Notes: generated by a model not told the origin, from the sequence alone. Shown: positions 34,037 through 43,356, counted from the stretch's first letter. The stretch is DNA of 64,000 nucleotides from JALYNX01 sp040902845 (GCA_040902845.1 JBBDWM010000019.1:1-64000), one strand, 5' to 3'. Made by a program: numbers and translations.

Positions 34037-35139
34037 GTCAGCCCGAGGTCACCCAGATAGCGCCGGATGTCCATCGAGTAGTCCTCCATGGGGGCGTAGA
34101 AGCCGGTGTTGAACCGCCGGGATCGCATCCCCTTTTGGACGAGTTGGCAGACCCGCCAATCCTGGAGGTTGACCATATCCCAGAACTCGACGGCGTCGGA
34201 GGGGTCAAATCCGGGGTTGTCCATCTCGTCGGGATGGAAGAGAAAGTCACACACCACGGTGGTCGAGTCTTCGGCATGAGGCCACAGGGTGAAGGCTGCC
34301 ACGTGGTCGGCGGAGAGACTGAGCATCAGGTTCGGGTACACGAGCTGTCCCTTGTGACGCTCAGCCTCCTGCGGGGAGAGGCCGGGGAACGGCTGTCGAT
34401 TGGTGGTGCCGCTGGCGGTGAAGGTCCATGCCCCGTCGCGGTGGGGGATGCCGTGCTCCCAGTCGAGGTCGGAGCCACCCCGTCGTTTGAAAGCGGGCAC
34501 CAGCTCCACCAATTCGGGGTGAACCGGGCCACAGTGATAACACTCGTTGTAGTTCTCCACGATGGCTTTCCAATTGGACGCCACTGGATAGACGATCCTG
34601 ACCGCGGTGCGGAGATCGTCCAGCGGGTAGTTGGCGAGATAGGACTCGGTTTCCTGGAACTGCTGACCGAGGGGCGCCGCGGCCTCCGGGGTGAGATGGA
34701 CCCAGACAAACCCACCCCAGGTCTCGACACCAACCTGATGCAGCGGAAGGTCCTCCTTGCGCAGCCCGTCATCCTCCTCGAGAAAGGGAGCTGCCCGCAG
34801 CCGTCCGTCGAATGAGTAGGTCCAGGCGTGATAGGGGCACTGGATCGACCCGTGGAACGTTCCTGTTGGGCCCACCTCGACCTGGCCTGGCTTGCCTTCG
34901 GCGTCGGTCAGCAACGAGCCGCGGTGACGACAGAGATTCACGTATCCGTGGAGGCCTCCGTCGCGGGCGCGGGTGACGATCACGGATTCGCCAACCACTT
35001 GACACACCAGGTGATCGCCAGGTTCGGGGATCTCCTCGCTACGGCCGACGCAAAACCATTGGTTCTCGAAGACCCGCTCCCGCTCCTGGGCGAACCATTC
35101 GGGCGACACATAGCGATCGCGCGCCAGGGTGGGTATCAC
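34033..35139 (-). CDS. Rieske non-heme iron oxygenase, alpha subunit (betaine/choline monooxygenase-like)
   Basis: 368 residues. The Rieske ligands are C-R-H and C-P-Y-H, separated by 28 residues instead of the usual 15-17, so there is an insertion in the cluster loop. The mononuclear iron site is in E-N-Y-N-E-C-Y-H-C-G-P-V-H-P-E. The E-N-Y-N-E-C-Y-H-C block is typical of choline monooxygenase, GbcA and stachydrine demethylase rather than aromatic dioxygenases. It would hydroxylate an N-methyl group, with the next gene finishing the oxidation. No reductase is adjacent. It is separated by 45 bp from the CocE-type hydrolase, on the same strand. Confidence 0.87.
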   Translation of the reverse strand: MIPTLARDRYVSPEWFAQERERVFENQWFCVGRSEEIPEPGDHLVCQVVGESVIVTRARDGGLHGYVNLCRHRGSLLTDAEGKPGQVEVGPTGTFHGSIQCPYHAWTYSFDGRLRAAPFLEEDDGLRKEDLPLHQVGVETWGGFVWVHLTPEAAAPLGQQFQETESYLANYPLDDLRTAVRIVYPVASNWKAIVENYNECYHCGPVHPELVELVPAFKRRGGSDLDWEHGIPHRDGAWTFTASGTTNRQPFPGLSPQEAERHKGQLVYPNLMLSLSADHVAAFTLWPHAEDSTTVVCDFLFHPDEMDNPGFDPSDAVEFWDMVNLQDWRVCQLVQKGMRSRRFNTGFYAPMEDYSMDIRRYLGDLGLT

Positions 35140-35184
35140 GACGATGAGATTACCCGAGCCACCTTTCAGATCAGATGGGTCGGC

Positions 35185-37152
35185 TCAGGCCCATTCTCTC
35201 GGAATGGTCTCGTGCCAACGGCGCTCCCAGATCTGGGACCCGTCGTGCAAGGCTTTCAGCTCCACGGTGAGGTGAAAGCTCTTGTCGTCGGCCGTCATCT
35301 CCAGGGAGCCGATGGTGCCCACCCTCCATCCGGGGCGCTCGAGATGGATCTCGTTCTGGGACCACACCCGCGTGGTGGCTGGGTCGTCGTCGGCGACGCT
35401 GACCTCCCACTCTTGCTGGAAGTCATAGGTGAGATCGGCGCGCTCGGGCTGCTTTTCGGTGCTGGAGATCTCACGTCGGTAGGTGGTGACACTTCCCTCC
35501 CGACCCACGGCCCAGGTCCGTTCCGAGTGGGGAATGGAGGTAGGGGGCGTGGGCGGGGGATCCGACTCCGGCCAATCCAGATTCTGGGCTTGGGGGCGGG
35601 GCGGTACCACAGGCAGCAGAAGTCTCGACGTTTGAGGGTCGACGGTCAGTGTGAATCGCTCACCCGGCGGCCAGACCACCGGGAAGTCGGCGCCGGCAAG
35701 CGCCAGACGGAGGCGCCAGCCGCGGGGAATGACCGCCGAAGCGGCCAGGAGCGGGAAGCGGATCGTCAGCGGGATGCCGGGTTCGAGTGTGGCCGGTGTC
35801 GAAAGGTCGCTAGGAAACGCCAGGTTGCGATTCCCACGGCAGATGAGGTGCGCCTCCCCTTCGGGTGACACTGTGAGCAAACGTGCGGCCAGCATTCCCA
35901 CGGACCGATCCGATGTGACCATGACTTCGATCTCCGGCCAACCCAGGATCTCAATCGGCTCAGTCAGCGGTGCTGTCTCGAAACAGAGGGAGGCTTCGTC
36001 GTCGGCCTCCGACCCGCTGCTGCCGATCCCAGCGCGGTCCCAGGCCGGGGCGTGGGCCCCGACCCACTGCGGTCCATCCCAGACCAGGTCGTCATGGTCG
36101 AGATCGGCCAGTTCGAAGCCAAGGGTCTGGCGGTCGTCTGGTGGCCACGAAGGCTCCGCCCTCCAATATCCGGCGACCCGGTCGCCGTCGTATGGGGGCT
36201 CGGTTCGGACGTAGACGGCTGCCTGGGGAAGATCCATGATCCCGTTGTCGTCACCTCGCAGATGGTGCCCGAACCAGCGCGTCATCAGGTCCAGATGGTC
36301 GAGGGTGGGGGCAGGGACACCGGTCGCCGGTCGATAGTGCCCCCAGGGCCCGATCACGGTGCGGGTCGGGCAGGTGAGATGCTCGGCGAGAGACAGCATC
36401 CCGTCCACATACCCGTCCAACCAGCCACCGATGAGGAGGGTGGGGCACTCGATGGACCCATAGTCGGCACATGGTGAGCCATGGAGCCAGTAGGCGTCGC
36501 GATGTTGGTGCCGCAGCCACTCGAAGGGCCATTGCGGGGTCCGTTCCAGCCGCTCCATCCATTGCTCGAACCAGGTCTCACCCACTATGTCGGGATCCGG
36601 GGGAAGACCGTTGGTGGCCACCATCGACGGCGGCCAGTCGACCTGTTCAGCCGCATGGAGTGACCCACCCGTGTAATGGACATCGCAGGCGAAACGGTCG
36701 TGGGTGGCGTGCATCGGGACGATGGCCTTCAGCTCGGGGGGTCGCAGCATCGCAGTCTGAAGGGAGCTGAACCCACCCCAGGAGATGCCCCACATCCCGA
36801 GGTTGCCGCTGCACCAATCCTGGGCAACCAACCATCGCATGACCTCTAGGGTGTCGGCCTGCTCCTGGCCCGTGTACTCGTTCTCGATGACCCCGGTCGA
36901 GGCACCGGTGCCACGGATGTCGATCCGGACCCCGGCGAATCCACGGCTGGCGAGATAGGCATAGGTGGTCCAATCCCGGGACGTGCAGTCGTCGTCCTTT
37001 CGGTAGGGGAGTGACTCCACCACCGCCGGATAAGGCCCATCTCCGTCGGCATCAGGCAGGTAGACGGTGAGCGCGATCCTGGTGCCGTCTCTCATCTCGA
37101 CGAACACCCGCCGGTCGATGCGAACCGGGTACTCGGGTGTCGGCTCTGGCAC
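35185..37152 (-). CDS. CocE/NonD-family alpha/beta hydrolase
   Basis: 655 residues from a GTG. The catalytic core has the nucleophile elbow G-I-S-W-G-G, probable Asp in G-W-L-D-G-Y and His in G-P-W-G-H-Y. The C-terminal half (from about 330) is the jelly-roll X-Pro dipeptidyl-peptidase C-terminal domain. The N-terminal V-E-M-R-D-G-T-R-I-A-L-T-V-Y-L-P is the family start. No signal peptide, so cytoplasmic. Such enzymes cleave esters or amides, for example cocaine esterase, glutaryl-7-ACA acylase and alpha-amino-acid ester hydrolases. It is upstream of the Rieske/FAD-oxidase pair on the minus strand and divergent from the amine oxidase gene at 37217. It may release the N-methyl substrate from an ester or amide conjugate (inference). 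Confidence 0.87.
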   Translation of the reverse strand: MPEPTPEYPVRIDRRVFVEMRDGTRIALTVYLPDADGDGPYPAVVESLPYRKDDDCTSRDWTTYAYLASRGFAGVRIDIRGTGASTGVIENEYTGQEQADTLEVMRWLVAQDWCSGNLGMWGISWGGFSSLQTAMLRPPELKAIVPMHATHDRFACDVHYTGGSLHAAEQVDWPPSMVATNGLPPDPDIVGETWFEQWMERLERTPQWPFEWLRHQHRDAYWLHGSPCADYGSIECPTLLIGGWLDGYVDGMLSLAEHLTCPTRTVIGPWGHYRPATGVPAPTLDHLDLMTRWFGHHLRGDDNGIMDLPQAAVYVRTEPPYDGDRVAGYWRAEPSWPPDDRQTLGFELADLDHDDLVWDGPQWVGAHAPAWDRAGIGSSGSEADDEASLCFETAPLTEPIEILGWPEIEVMVTSDRSVGMLAARLLTVSPEGEAHLICRGNRNLAFPSDLSTPATLEPGIPLTIRFPLLAASAVIPRGWRLRLALAGADFPVVWPPGERFTLTVDPQTSRLLLPVVPPRPQAQNLDWPESDPPPTPPTSIPHSERTWAVGREGSVTTYRREISSTEKQPERADLTYDFQQEWEVSVADDDPATTRVWSQNEIHLERPGWRVGTIGSLEMTADDKSFHLTVELKALHDGSQIWERRWHETIPREWA

Positions 37153-37216
37153 CGCGGGAGGGTAACCCGTGACACCGGGTGGGGGCCGGGCGGAATTTGG
37201 CTCTACCGTCGGACCG

Positions 37217-38416
37217 ATGTCGATTTCTCCCAGGGTCGCGGTCGTCGGTGCCGGTTTCGCCGGGCTGACCGCCGCACATCGTCTTGCCGAAGCCGGTTAC
37301 GAGGTCGTCGTTCTCGAGGCGAGAGATCGGGTGGGTGGCCGGGTCTGGTCGATACCCCTCGAGAACGGCGAGATCGTGGAGATGGGCGGGGAATGGATCG
37401 CCTCAGGGCAAGAGGCTGTTCTCGGCCTTGCTTCGAGTCTCGGGGTTGGGTTGGTCGACCCCGGCATCGACTTCGTGACACGGGACGCTGTCGGTGGTGG
37501 CACGATCCTGGTCCAGGAGCATCGGAGGGTCAATCGAGCGCTGAGCGACCTGCTCGACTCGATCCCGGCCGGCGCGTTGGAGAAGATGACCGCCGCTGAG
37601 ACCCTCGATCGGATGGCGGAGGAGACCCCGGCGTTCGATGTTCTCCGATCCCGGCTCGAAGGGACCATGGGCGCCCCCCTCGAGGAGGTGGCCGCCACCG
37701 AGATCGGCCCCGACTATGGCTTCGGAGAGCACTCCTATTACCGGATGGCGGGGGGCAATTCGACCTTGGCCAACGCCCTAGCGGAGAGTCTCGATGTCCG
37801 CTTGGGGACCGAGGTGCTTGCTATCACCCAGCGAGGGAATGGCGTCGTTGTCACCACACGCAACTCCGAGTTTGAAGCCGACTCGGTGGTGGTCGCGGTT
37901 CCACTCCCTGTGCTTCAGCATCTCGACCTCGATCCGGTGCCTGCTCCACCGGTGGTCTCCGCTCTGCGGTCGCTGCGCATGGGATCGGCGGCCAAGGTGG
38001 CCGTGGCCACCAGAATGCCCCCGCCACTGTTTCGTCGTCAGGACACCGACATTCCGGCCTGGTACTGGACCGGCCTCGCCGAGGGTGGCTCGATCCGAAA
38101 CGCCGTTACCGGGTTTGCAGGCTCGGAATCGGGGGTCAGGGCCCTGATGACCGACCCGGTAGGCCGTTTGCGACAGGCGGTCCCCGAGGTCGACCTCCTG
38201 GGTGAGCCCGTGGTGCTCGATTGGGGCGCCGATCCTCTGGCGGGTGGCTGCTATTCGGTGATCGGGCCCGGCCAACGCGCACTTCTCGAGGTGTTCCGGC
38301 AGCCCTGGGGCCGGATCGTCATCGCCGGCGAGCACAGCAACGGATCGGGTTCGATAGATGGGGCCATCCGCAGCGGGCTCGAGGCCGCCGAACTGGTTCG
38401 CGGTTTCGGGCTCTGA
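37217..38416 (+). CDS. Flavin-containing amine oxidase / FAD-dependent oxidoreductase
   Basis: 399 residues from the ATG at 37217. The FAD-binding motif is V-V-G-A-G-F-A-G-L-T-A-A at about 10-21, followed by V-L-E-A-R-D-R-V-G-G-R, the standard monoamine-oxidase / protoporphyrinogen-oxidase start. The C-terminal FAD contact is I-V-I-A-G-E-H-S-N-G-S-G-S-I-D-G-A. It oxidises an amine to an aldehyde with H2O2 release, or could act as a desaturase. Divergent from the CocE hydrolase across 64 bp, so both may respond to the same signal. Substrate unknown. Confidence 0.85.
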   Translation: MSISPRVAVVGAGFAGLTAAHRLAEAGYEVVVLEARDRVGGRVWSIPLENGEIVEMGGEWIASGQEAVLGLASSLGVGLVDPGIDFVTRDAVGGGTILVQEHRRVNRALSDLLDSIPAGALEKMTAAETLDRMAEETPAFDVLRSRLEGTMGAPLEEVAATEIGPDYGFGEHSYYRMAGGNSTLANALAESLDVRLGTEVLAITQRGNGVVVTTRNSEFEADSVVVAVPLPVLQHLDLDPVPAPPVVSALRSLRMGSAAKVAVATRMPPPLFRRQDTDIPAWYWTGLAEGGSIRNAVTGFAGSESGVRALMTDPVGRLRQAVPEVDLLGEPVVLDWGADPLAGGCYSVIGPGQRALLEVFRQPWGRIVIAGEHSNGSGSIDGAIRSGLEAAELVRGFGL

Positions 38417-38461
38417 CCGCGGCTCGGTCTAGATTCACCGCTCCGGCAGTCAGGAGGGCCC

Positions 38462-38986
38462 TTGAGCGGGGCCGATGTATATACCGAGACCATCAAAGAG
38501 CTCTCGGATCGAATCGTCGAAGCGCAGCGACCGATAAGGGTCTTGAGCGCGATCGAAGGCATAGAGCGTGCCGCCGAGGCGGCGATCTTCGTCGAGGTCT
38601 TCGAGGCCTTTCGAACCGATGGGCTGGACGAGGAGGAAGCCTGGTCGGCAGCACACCGGATCTATCGGGGGAGCCTGCCCGAGTTAGGCCCTTGCACCAG
38701 AGACCTCGGGTACGGCAAGGGCCTGGTGTTGACCCTCCTCTACGTCAGATTGGCGATTCAGAGCGGAAAGGCCCACCGGATCCCTCTCCTCTTCTGTGAG
38801 AAGGTCGATTTGCTGGCCATGGGTGTCCTCCACCAACTCGAGGAGGAGGGCCTCGTCGACCAGCCATCGTTCGTCCCCGCTCCCTTCAACGACCTGCCTG
38901 CCCTGGCGGTTGCCCTGAGTCTCGGGGGCTTTACCGCGAAACTGGACTGGACCCGGCTCGAGAGCGACTACTCAGGTCTGATCTAG
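38462..38986 (+). CDS. Shortened DUF1704 (QEGLA-motif / MATCAP-like) protein lacking the catalytic core
   Basis: 174 residues from a TTG with a strong AGGAGGG ribosome site. Residues 13-31 (E-L-S-D-R-I-V-E-A-Q-R-P-I-R-V-L) match the usual N-terminal helix of DUF1704 proteins. Residues from about 38 to the end match the family C-terminus: F-V-E-V-F-E-A-F, I-Y-R-G-S-L-P, T-R-D-L-G-Y-G-K-G, I-P-L-L-F-C-E-K, E-E-G-L-V-D-Q-P and E-S-D-Y at the end. The roughly 250 residues between them, with the H-E-x3-H zinc site and the QEGLA motif, are absent. DUF1704 is known as the flavohemoglobin expression-modulating family and includes the tubulin tyrosine carboxypeptidase MATCAP. The match is from memory of family sequences; the frame is intact, so it may be a regulatory or structural derivative. 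Confidence 0.7.
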   Translation: MSGADVYTETIKELSDRIVEAQRPIRVLSAIEGIERAAEAAIFVEVFEAFRTDGLDEEEAWSAAHRIYRGSLPELGPCTRDLGYGKGLVLTLLYVRLAIQSGKAHRIPLLFCEKVDLLAMGVLHQLEEEGLVDQPSFVPAPFNDLPALAVALSLGGFTAKLDWTRLESDYSGLI

Positions 38987-39031
38987 ACGGGCTGGTATTT
39001 CGCCCACGGCAGTGTGGGAGTGGAAAGTACC

Positions 39032-40291
39032 GTGACACCGATGTGGGCCGATCGAGACGTGAGACGGGTGGTCTCAGCCCGTTTCATCTCCAGGGTCGGT
39101 GGCGAAGCCGCCTTTTTCGTTGGTATTTGGGGCAAAACTGCCTTCGAGTTGGATGCGACCGCGTCCGGTCTGGCCGCGGTCATGGCTGCCCTGGGTCTGG
39201 CTTCGTTGATCGGCTCGGCGGTGGCCGGCGTCCTCGTCGACCGATTTGATCCGCGCCGGGTTTTGATCGTGGGCGAGTTGCTCTTCATCCCGGCGGCCCT
39301 TGGGATGGTGTTCGCCAACACCATCCCCTCGATGGTGGTCGCCACCTTCCTCCTCGGGCTCGTGGGCGCTCCGGTCTATACCGCGATTGCCTCTTTCGCC
39401 CCCTATCTCACCGAGGATCCCGATCGGCTGGCGCGGATCAACGGCTTTATCGAAGGAGCTTCCTGGGCGGCGTTCGTCGTCGGACCGGCGATCGGAGCGG
39501 TCATCACGGTGACCGTCGGTCTCGACGGCATCTTTGTCCTGGATGCCGCTACCTCGGCGCTGGCAGCTTTGATCGTGGTGCCGGTCAAGGTTCGCCAGTT
39601 GGCCAAGCAGGAAAGTGGGGGCTCCCATGGGTTCCAGGAGCTCAGGGATGGTTTTCGATATTCGTATGGGAGTCGTCGTCTTCGTTTCTATCTGATCCTC
39701 GGCTCGGTCGTTTGGATCCTGTTCGGCACCTTCAGCGCCTTAGAACCTTTGTTCTATCGCGACGTCCTGGGTGTTGAGCCGGAGACCCTCGGTTGGGTCA
39801 ACTCCCTATTTGGTATTGGCCTTGTAACCGGCACTCTGATCTCGTCGCGAATCCCACCCCATCTCCGAACCGCTCGAATGGTCGTATTCCTGGTCGCTCT
39901 CAACTCGGTGGGGGTCCTCTTGTATGTCGGTACCGACCGGTTGCCGGTGGTGGTGATGGCCGGGATGACCTGGGGCCTGGTCATCGGCGCCATGGCACCT
40001 CTGCTGAGGACGATGATCCAGATCAACTCACCCGAGGAGCTGATGGGGCGGATCACCGGGGTTTCCCACGTCCATTCCGAGGTGGCCCATCTCATGCCCT
40101 TGGCGGTCGCCCCCTGGTTGGCCGGAGCTTTGGGAGTCCAGACCTCGCTGATCCTCTCTGGGGCGTTGGTCGCCCTGATCTGCCTGGGCTTCTATCCCGA
40201 GGCTCGTCGACTCGATCAGAGCCAGGATGTCGCGGTTCCCCGGCCCGGGTTCCCCGACCCCAATACCGAGCCGAAGTCAGTCGGTCACTGA
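39032..40291 (+). CDS. MFS transporter (MFS_3 / EntS-like exporter)
   Basis: About 419 residues from the GTG at 39032, which has GGAAAG in front; GTG 39014 and ATG 39041 are alternatives. Twelve hydrophobic segments. The loop 2-3 motif G-V-L-V-D-R-F-D-P-R-R is the MFS signature. A-R-I-N-G-F-I-E-G-A-S after TM4 is typical of the MFS_3 group (EntS and relatives), which exports siderophores or drugs. The last 7 bp overlap the convergent oxidoreductase gene. Substrate unknown. Confidence 0.85.
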   Translation: MTPMWADRDVRRVVSARFISRVGGEAAFFVGIWGKTAFELDATASGLAAVMAALGLASLIGSAVAGVLVDRFDPRRVLIVGELLFIPAALGMVFANTIPSMVVATFLLGLVGAPVYTAIASFAPYLTEDPDRLARINGFIEGASWAAFVVGPAIGAVITVTVGLDGIFVLDAATSALAALIVVPVKVRQLAKQESGGSHGFQELRDGFRYSYGSRRLRFYLILGSVVWILFGTFSALEPLFYRDVLGVEPETLGWVNSLFGIGLVTGTLISSRIPPHLRTARMVVFLVALNSVGVLLYVGTDRLPVVVMAGMTWGLVIGAMAPLLRTMIQINSPEELMGRITGVSHVHSEVAHLMPLAVAPWLAGALGVQTSLILSGALVALICLGFYPEARRLDQSQDVAVPRPGFPDPNTEPKSVGH

Positions 40292-41280
40292 CCTGCCCGC
40301 TGGGAGAGGGCAGGAATCACCTCCCGGGCGAATAGCTCGAGCCCGGTCAGGTCGAAGGCAGGGTCTGGGAAATACACGATGGCGTAGGTCATCCCGGACT
40401 TCTCCCACATTCGAAGCTTTTCCACGATTTGCTCCGGTGTTCCCGACAGATGACGGAACTCGTTGACCTGAACCTCTGCGCGATTCTCGGGGACGAATCG
40501 GAGATACTTGTCCTTGAGCCAGGCGAGCTTCTCCTCGACCCCGGCTTCGGACTCGGCACAGATGATGTTGAAATTGCTCGACCTGACGATGGCCTCGTAG
40601 CTGGTTCCTTCCCTTCGACAATGCTCTTCGAGGATCGCCGATTTGTGGACGAACTGTTCGAGGTCGATCCCGAAATTGGTGTACTGGGCATACCGCGCCG
40701 CAGTCCGGAGTGTCAACTGCTCGCCACCACCTGCCACCCATATGGGTATGTGCGGCTGCTGCAACGGCTTTGGCCGGCAGATGGCGCCATTGAGGTTGTA
40801 ATGGCGTCCCTCGAAGTGGACCACGTCCTCGGTCCACATCCGTCTCATTATCTGGACGCCCTCCTCCAATTGGCCGATTCGCACCGAGGGCTTGGGGAAT
40901 TCGTATCCGTAAGCTTCGTACTCGGCCTCGTACCACCCGGCACCAATCCCCATTTCCAGCCGTCCGCCCGAGATCACGTCGATAGATGCCGCCGCCTTGG
41001 CCAGATAAGAGGGATGGCGGTATGAGTTGCAGGTGCACATCTGACCGAGCCGGACATTGTCAGTCACCGCGGCGAGCGCCGCCATCAACGTCCACGCCTC
41101 GTAGGTGACCTCCTGAGTGGCCACGGGAACCGTGTGCAAGTGGTCATACACCCAGGCCGACTCGAATCCTTCGGCTTCGATCGCATGGGCAACGGCGGTC
41201 ATGGTGGGCCAGTGCTGCGACGGATCGATGCCGACCAGGTCGAGCCGCCAGCCCTGGGGTACGAAGGCTCCAAATCTCAT
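40285..41280 (-). CDS. LLM-class F420-dependent oxidoreductase
   Basis: 331 residues, a luciferase-like TIM barrel. Typical blocks: Y-D-H-L-H-T near residue 45, R-L-G-Q-M-C-T-C-N-S-Y-R-H-P, and G-R-L-E-M-G-I-G-A-G-W-Y-E-A-E-Y, the last being characteristic of actinobacterial F420-dependent members. It likely transfers hydride from F420H2 or to F420 on an unidentified substrate. The gene is monocistronic, with its 3' end overlapping the MFS gene. Confidence 0.87.
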   Translation of the reverse strand: MRFGAFVPQGWRLDLVGIDPSQHWPTMTAVAHAIEAEGFESAWVYDHLHTVPVATQEVTYEAWTLMAALAAVTDNVRLGQMCTCNSYRHPSYLAKAAASIDVISGGRLEMGIGAGWYEAEYEAYGYEFPKPSVRIGQLEEGVQIMRRMWTEDVVHFEGRHYNLNGAICRPKPLQQPHIPIWVAGGGEQLTLRTAARYAQYTNFGIDLEQFVHKSAILEEHCRREGTSYEAIVRSSNFNIICAESEAGVEEKLAWLKDKYLRFVPENRAEVQVNEFRHLSGTPEQIVEKLRMWEKSGMTYAIVYFPDPAFDLTGLELFAREVIPALSQRAGQ

Positions 41281-41333
41281 TGCCTACGACCCTAATGAGA
41301 CGGACCAGGGAGATCGGACGACCTATGACGTTG

Positions 41334-41358
41334 GCGTATTGAGTATTGCGTATTGCGG
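41334..41358. repeat. Heptanucleotide tandem repeat, locus 5
   Basis: GCGTATT, GAGTATT, GCGTATT, GCGG in the 85-bp gap between the 3' end of the MalG-like permease gene and the start of the LLM oxidoreductase gene. Confidence 0.65.
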
Positions 41359-41365
41359 ATCCTTC

Positions 41366-42238
41366 TCAGCCCTTGACCGAGCCTGCGAGAAGACCCCGCA
41401 CAAAGAAACGCTGCAGGGCGAGGAAGACCACGACGGGAACGATCATCGACACGAATCCGGCGGCCGTCAGCAGGTGAACGGCTTCGCCCCGGGTGCCGGC
41501 GAGGGAGGCGAGCTGGACGGTCAGCACCGACACGTCCGACGTGGTTCCCAGGAACACAAGGGCCACCAGGAGATCATTCCAAACCCAGAGAAACTGGAAG
41601 ATGGCGAAGGAGGCCAGGGCAGGAAAGGAGAGGGGCAGCACCAACCGTGTGAAGGCCGTGAACGGGGTGGCCCCGTCGATATAGGCCGATTCGAAGATGT
41701 CCTTGGGCAGCTGGGAGATGTAGTTGTAGAGCAGGTAGATGGCCAGCGGGAGCCCGAACCCGGTGTGGGCCAGCCAGATCCCGAGGAAGGTGCCTGTCAT
41801 CTCGGTGGACTGGTAGATCCGAAGCAGCGGCACCAGCGACATCTGTAGTGGGACCACCAAGAGGCCGACCACGACCGCGAACAGAAAGGCCCGGCCCCGG
41901 AACTTGATCCAAGCAAAGGCGTAAGCGGCGAAAGCGGCAAGAGTGATCGGGATCACTGTGGCCGGGATGGTCACGATGAGGCTGTTGATGAAAGCATCGA
42001 ACATGCCGCCACGCCCCAGCACATTGACGTAGTTGTCGAGCGTCCAGTCGGTGGCGAAGGGGCTGAAGAAGGCCGTCCACCAGCCGGTGGTGGTGGCTTC
42101 GGAAGCCGGACGGAGAGAGCTGACCAAGAGCCCGAGGCTGGGGATCGTCCACAACACCACGATCAGGAAGACCGAGATCTTGACCGCCCAGCCGCCCCGG
42201 CCGGCTGGTCCCACAGCGTGCTCAGCTCTGGCGATCAT
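41366..42238 (-). CDS. ABC sugar transporter permease (MalG type)
   Basis: 290 residues, six membrane segments. The coupling loop is F-E-S-A-Y-I-D-G-A-T-P-F-T-A-F-T-R-L-V-L-P. The N-terminal P-S-L-G-L-L-V-S-S-L-R-P is typical of MalG-type subunits. Its start overlaps the stop of the MalF-type gene by 4 bp. It is the last gene of the ROK-controlled operon. Confidence 0.9.
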   Translation of the reverse strand: MIARAEHAVGPAGRGGWAVKISVFLIVVLWTIPSLGLLVSSLRPASEATTTGWWTAFFSPFATDWTLDNYVNVLGRGGMFDAFINSLIVTIPATVIPITLAAFAAYAFAWIKFRGRAFLFAVVVGLLVVPLQMSLVPLLRIYQSTEMTGTFLGIWLAHTGFGLPLAIYLLYNYISQLPKDIFESAYIDGATPFTAFTRLVLPLSFPALASFAIFQFLWVWNDLLVALVFLGTTSDVSVLTVQLASLAGTRGEAVHLLTAAGFVSMIVPVVVFLALQRFFVRGLLAGSVKG

Positions 42239-43356
42239 TGCCCGATGCCCTGCTTCCGGAGGTTGCGGACGTTTATGACCATGATCGGGACCACGGCCAC
42301 GAACAGGATCACAGCCATGGCCGTGGCCTGTCCGAAGTTTCGGAAACGGAACATGGCGTCGTACATCCGGACCGCCACCACTTCGGTTTTGAGATTGCCC
42401 CCGGTGAGCACGAAGACGATGTCAAAGACTTTGAGCACGGCAATGGCGACGGTGGTGAAGACAGTGATGATGGAGCCGCGGATCGAAGGCACCAGGATCT
42501 TGAAGAAGTTCTGGAGCTCGGAGGCGCCATCGATCCGGGCGGCCTCGGTCAACTCGACGGGCACGCCTTTGATCGCAGCTGAGAGGATCACCATGGCAAA
42601 CCCAACCTGGAGCCAGATCATGATCACGATCATGGCGAAGGTGTTGATCGGGATCTCGAAGAGGAACGGAATTGGCTCGCCGCCAAAGAATTGGATCACG
42701 GCGTTGATGGCGCCGACCTGAGGCTGCCCGGGAACCCGCCAGGCATAGACGAACCCCCAGATCACCGACGCTCCGACCATCGAAATCGCAAGGGGGACGA
42801 ACACGAAGGTCTTGGCCAATGACTCGTGCTTCACCCTGTCGGCCAGGGCAGCAAACGCCAGCCCGATCACGACCGCGGTCATGGGAGCAACCAGCAGCCA
42901 GATCACGTTGTTGCGCAGGGCGATCTGCACCGCAGGATCGGTGAAGGCGTCGGTGTAGTTCGACAGGGCCCCGCCTCCCTCGGGGATATCCGTGAAGCTC
43001 TGGATGATGGTGCGTATTGCCGGGTAGACCAGGTACAGGCCGACCACCGCCAGCGCAGGCAGGACGAAGACCCACGGTCGGATGACCACGGCGATCCGAG
43101 CCGGAAGGTGCTCGACGAGAGCGTTGACAACTATGAAGAGCGCCCAGATTCCCCCGATGCCCAGCACCAGCGCCAAGAGCGCCTGGACCAGCTTGCCGGC
43201 GAGGGGCCCCATGCCCGAGAAAGCGTCAGGGTCTCGAAGAACTCGAAGACCGAGCCAGATGATGAAGATCACCCCGGCGCCGATCACCACATCGCGAAGT
43301 GCAGTCCATCGGCGACCGGTCTCGACCGGTGCCTGCACGTCCACGGCTTCGGACAA
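42235..43356 (-). CDS. ABC sugar transporter permease (MalF type)
   Basis: 373 residues from a TTG with the ribosome site AGGAGGG. Two or three extra hydrophobic segments precede the MalF-type core, as in AglF/MalF proteins with an N-terminal extension. The coupling loop is L-T-E-A-A-R-I-D-G-A-S-E-L-Q-N-F-F-K-I-L-V-P. It follows a strong 13-bp hairpin after the binding-protein gene, which probably lowers permease expression relative to the binding protein. Confidence 0.9.
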   Translation of the reverse strand: MSEAVDVQAPVETGRRWTALRDVVIGAGVIFIIWLGLRVLRDPDAFSGMGPLAGKLVQALLALVLGIGGIWALFIVVNALVEHLPARIAVVIRPWVFVLPALAVVGLYLVYPAIRTIIQSFTDIPEGGGALSNYTDAFTDPAVQIALRNNVIWLLVAPMTAVVIGLAFAALADRVKHESLAKTFVFVPLAISMVGASVIWGFVYAWRVPGQPQVGAINAVIQFFGGEPIPFLFEIPINTFAMIVIMIWLQVGFAMVILSAAIKGVPVELTEAARIDGASELQNFFKILVPSIRGSIITVFTTVAIAVLKVFDIVFVLTGGNLKTEVVAVRMYDAMFRFRNFGQATAMAVILFVAVVPIMVINVRNLRKQGIGQ

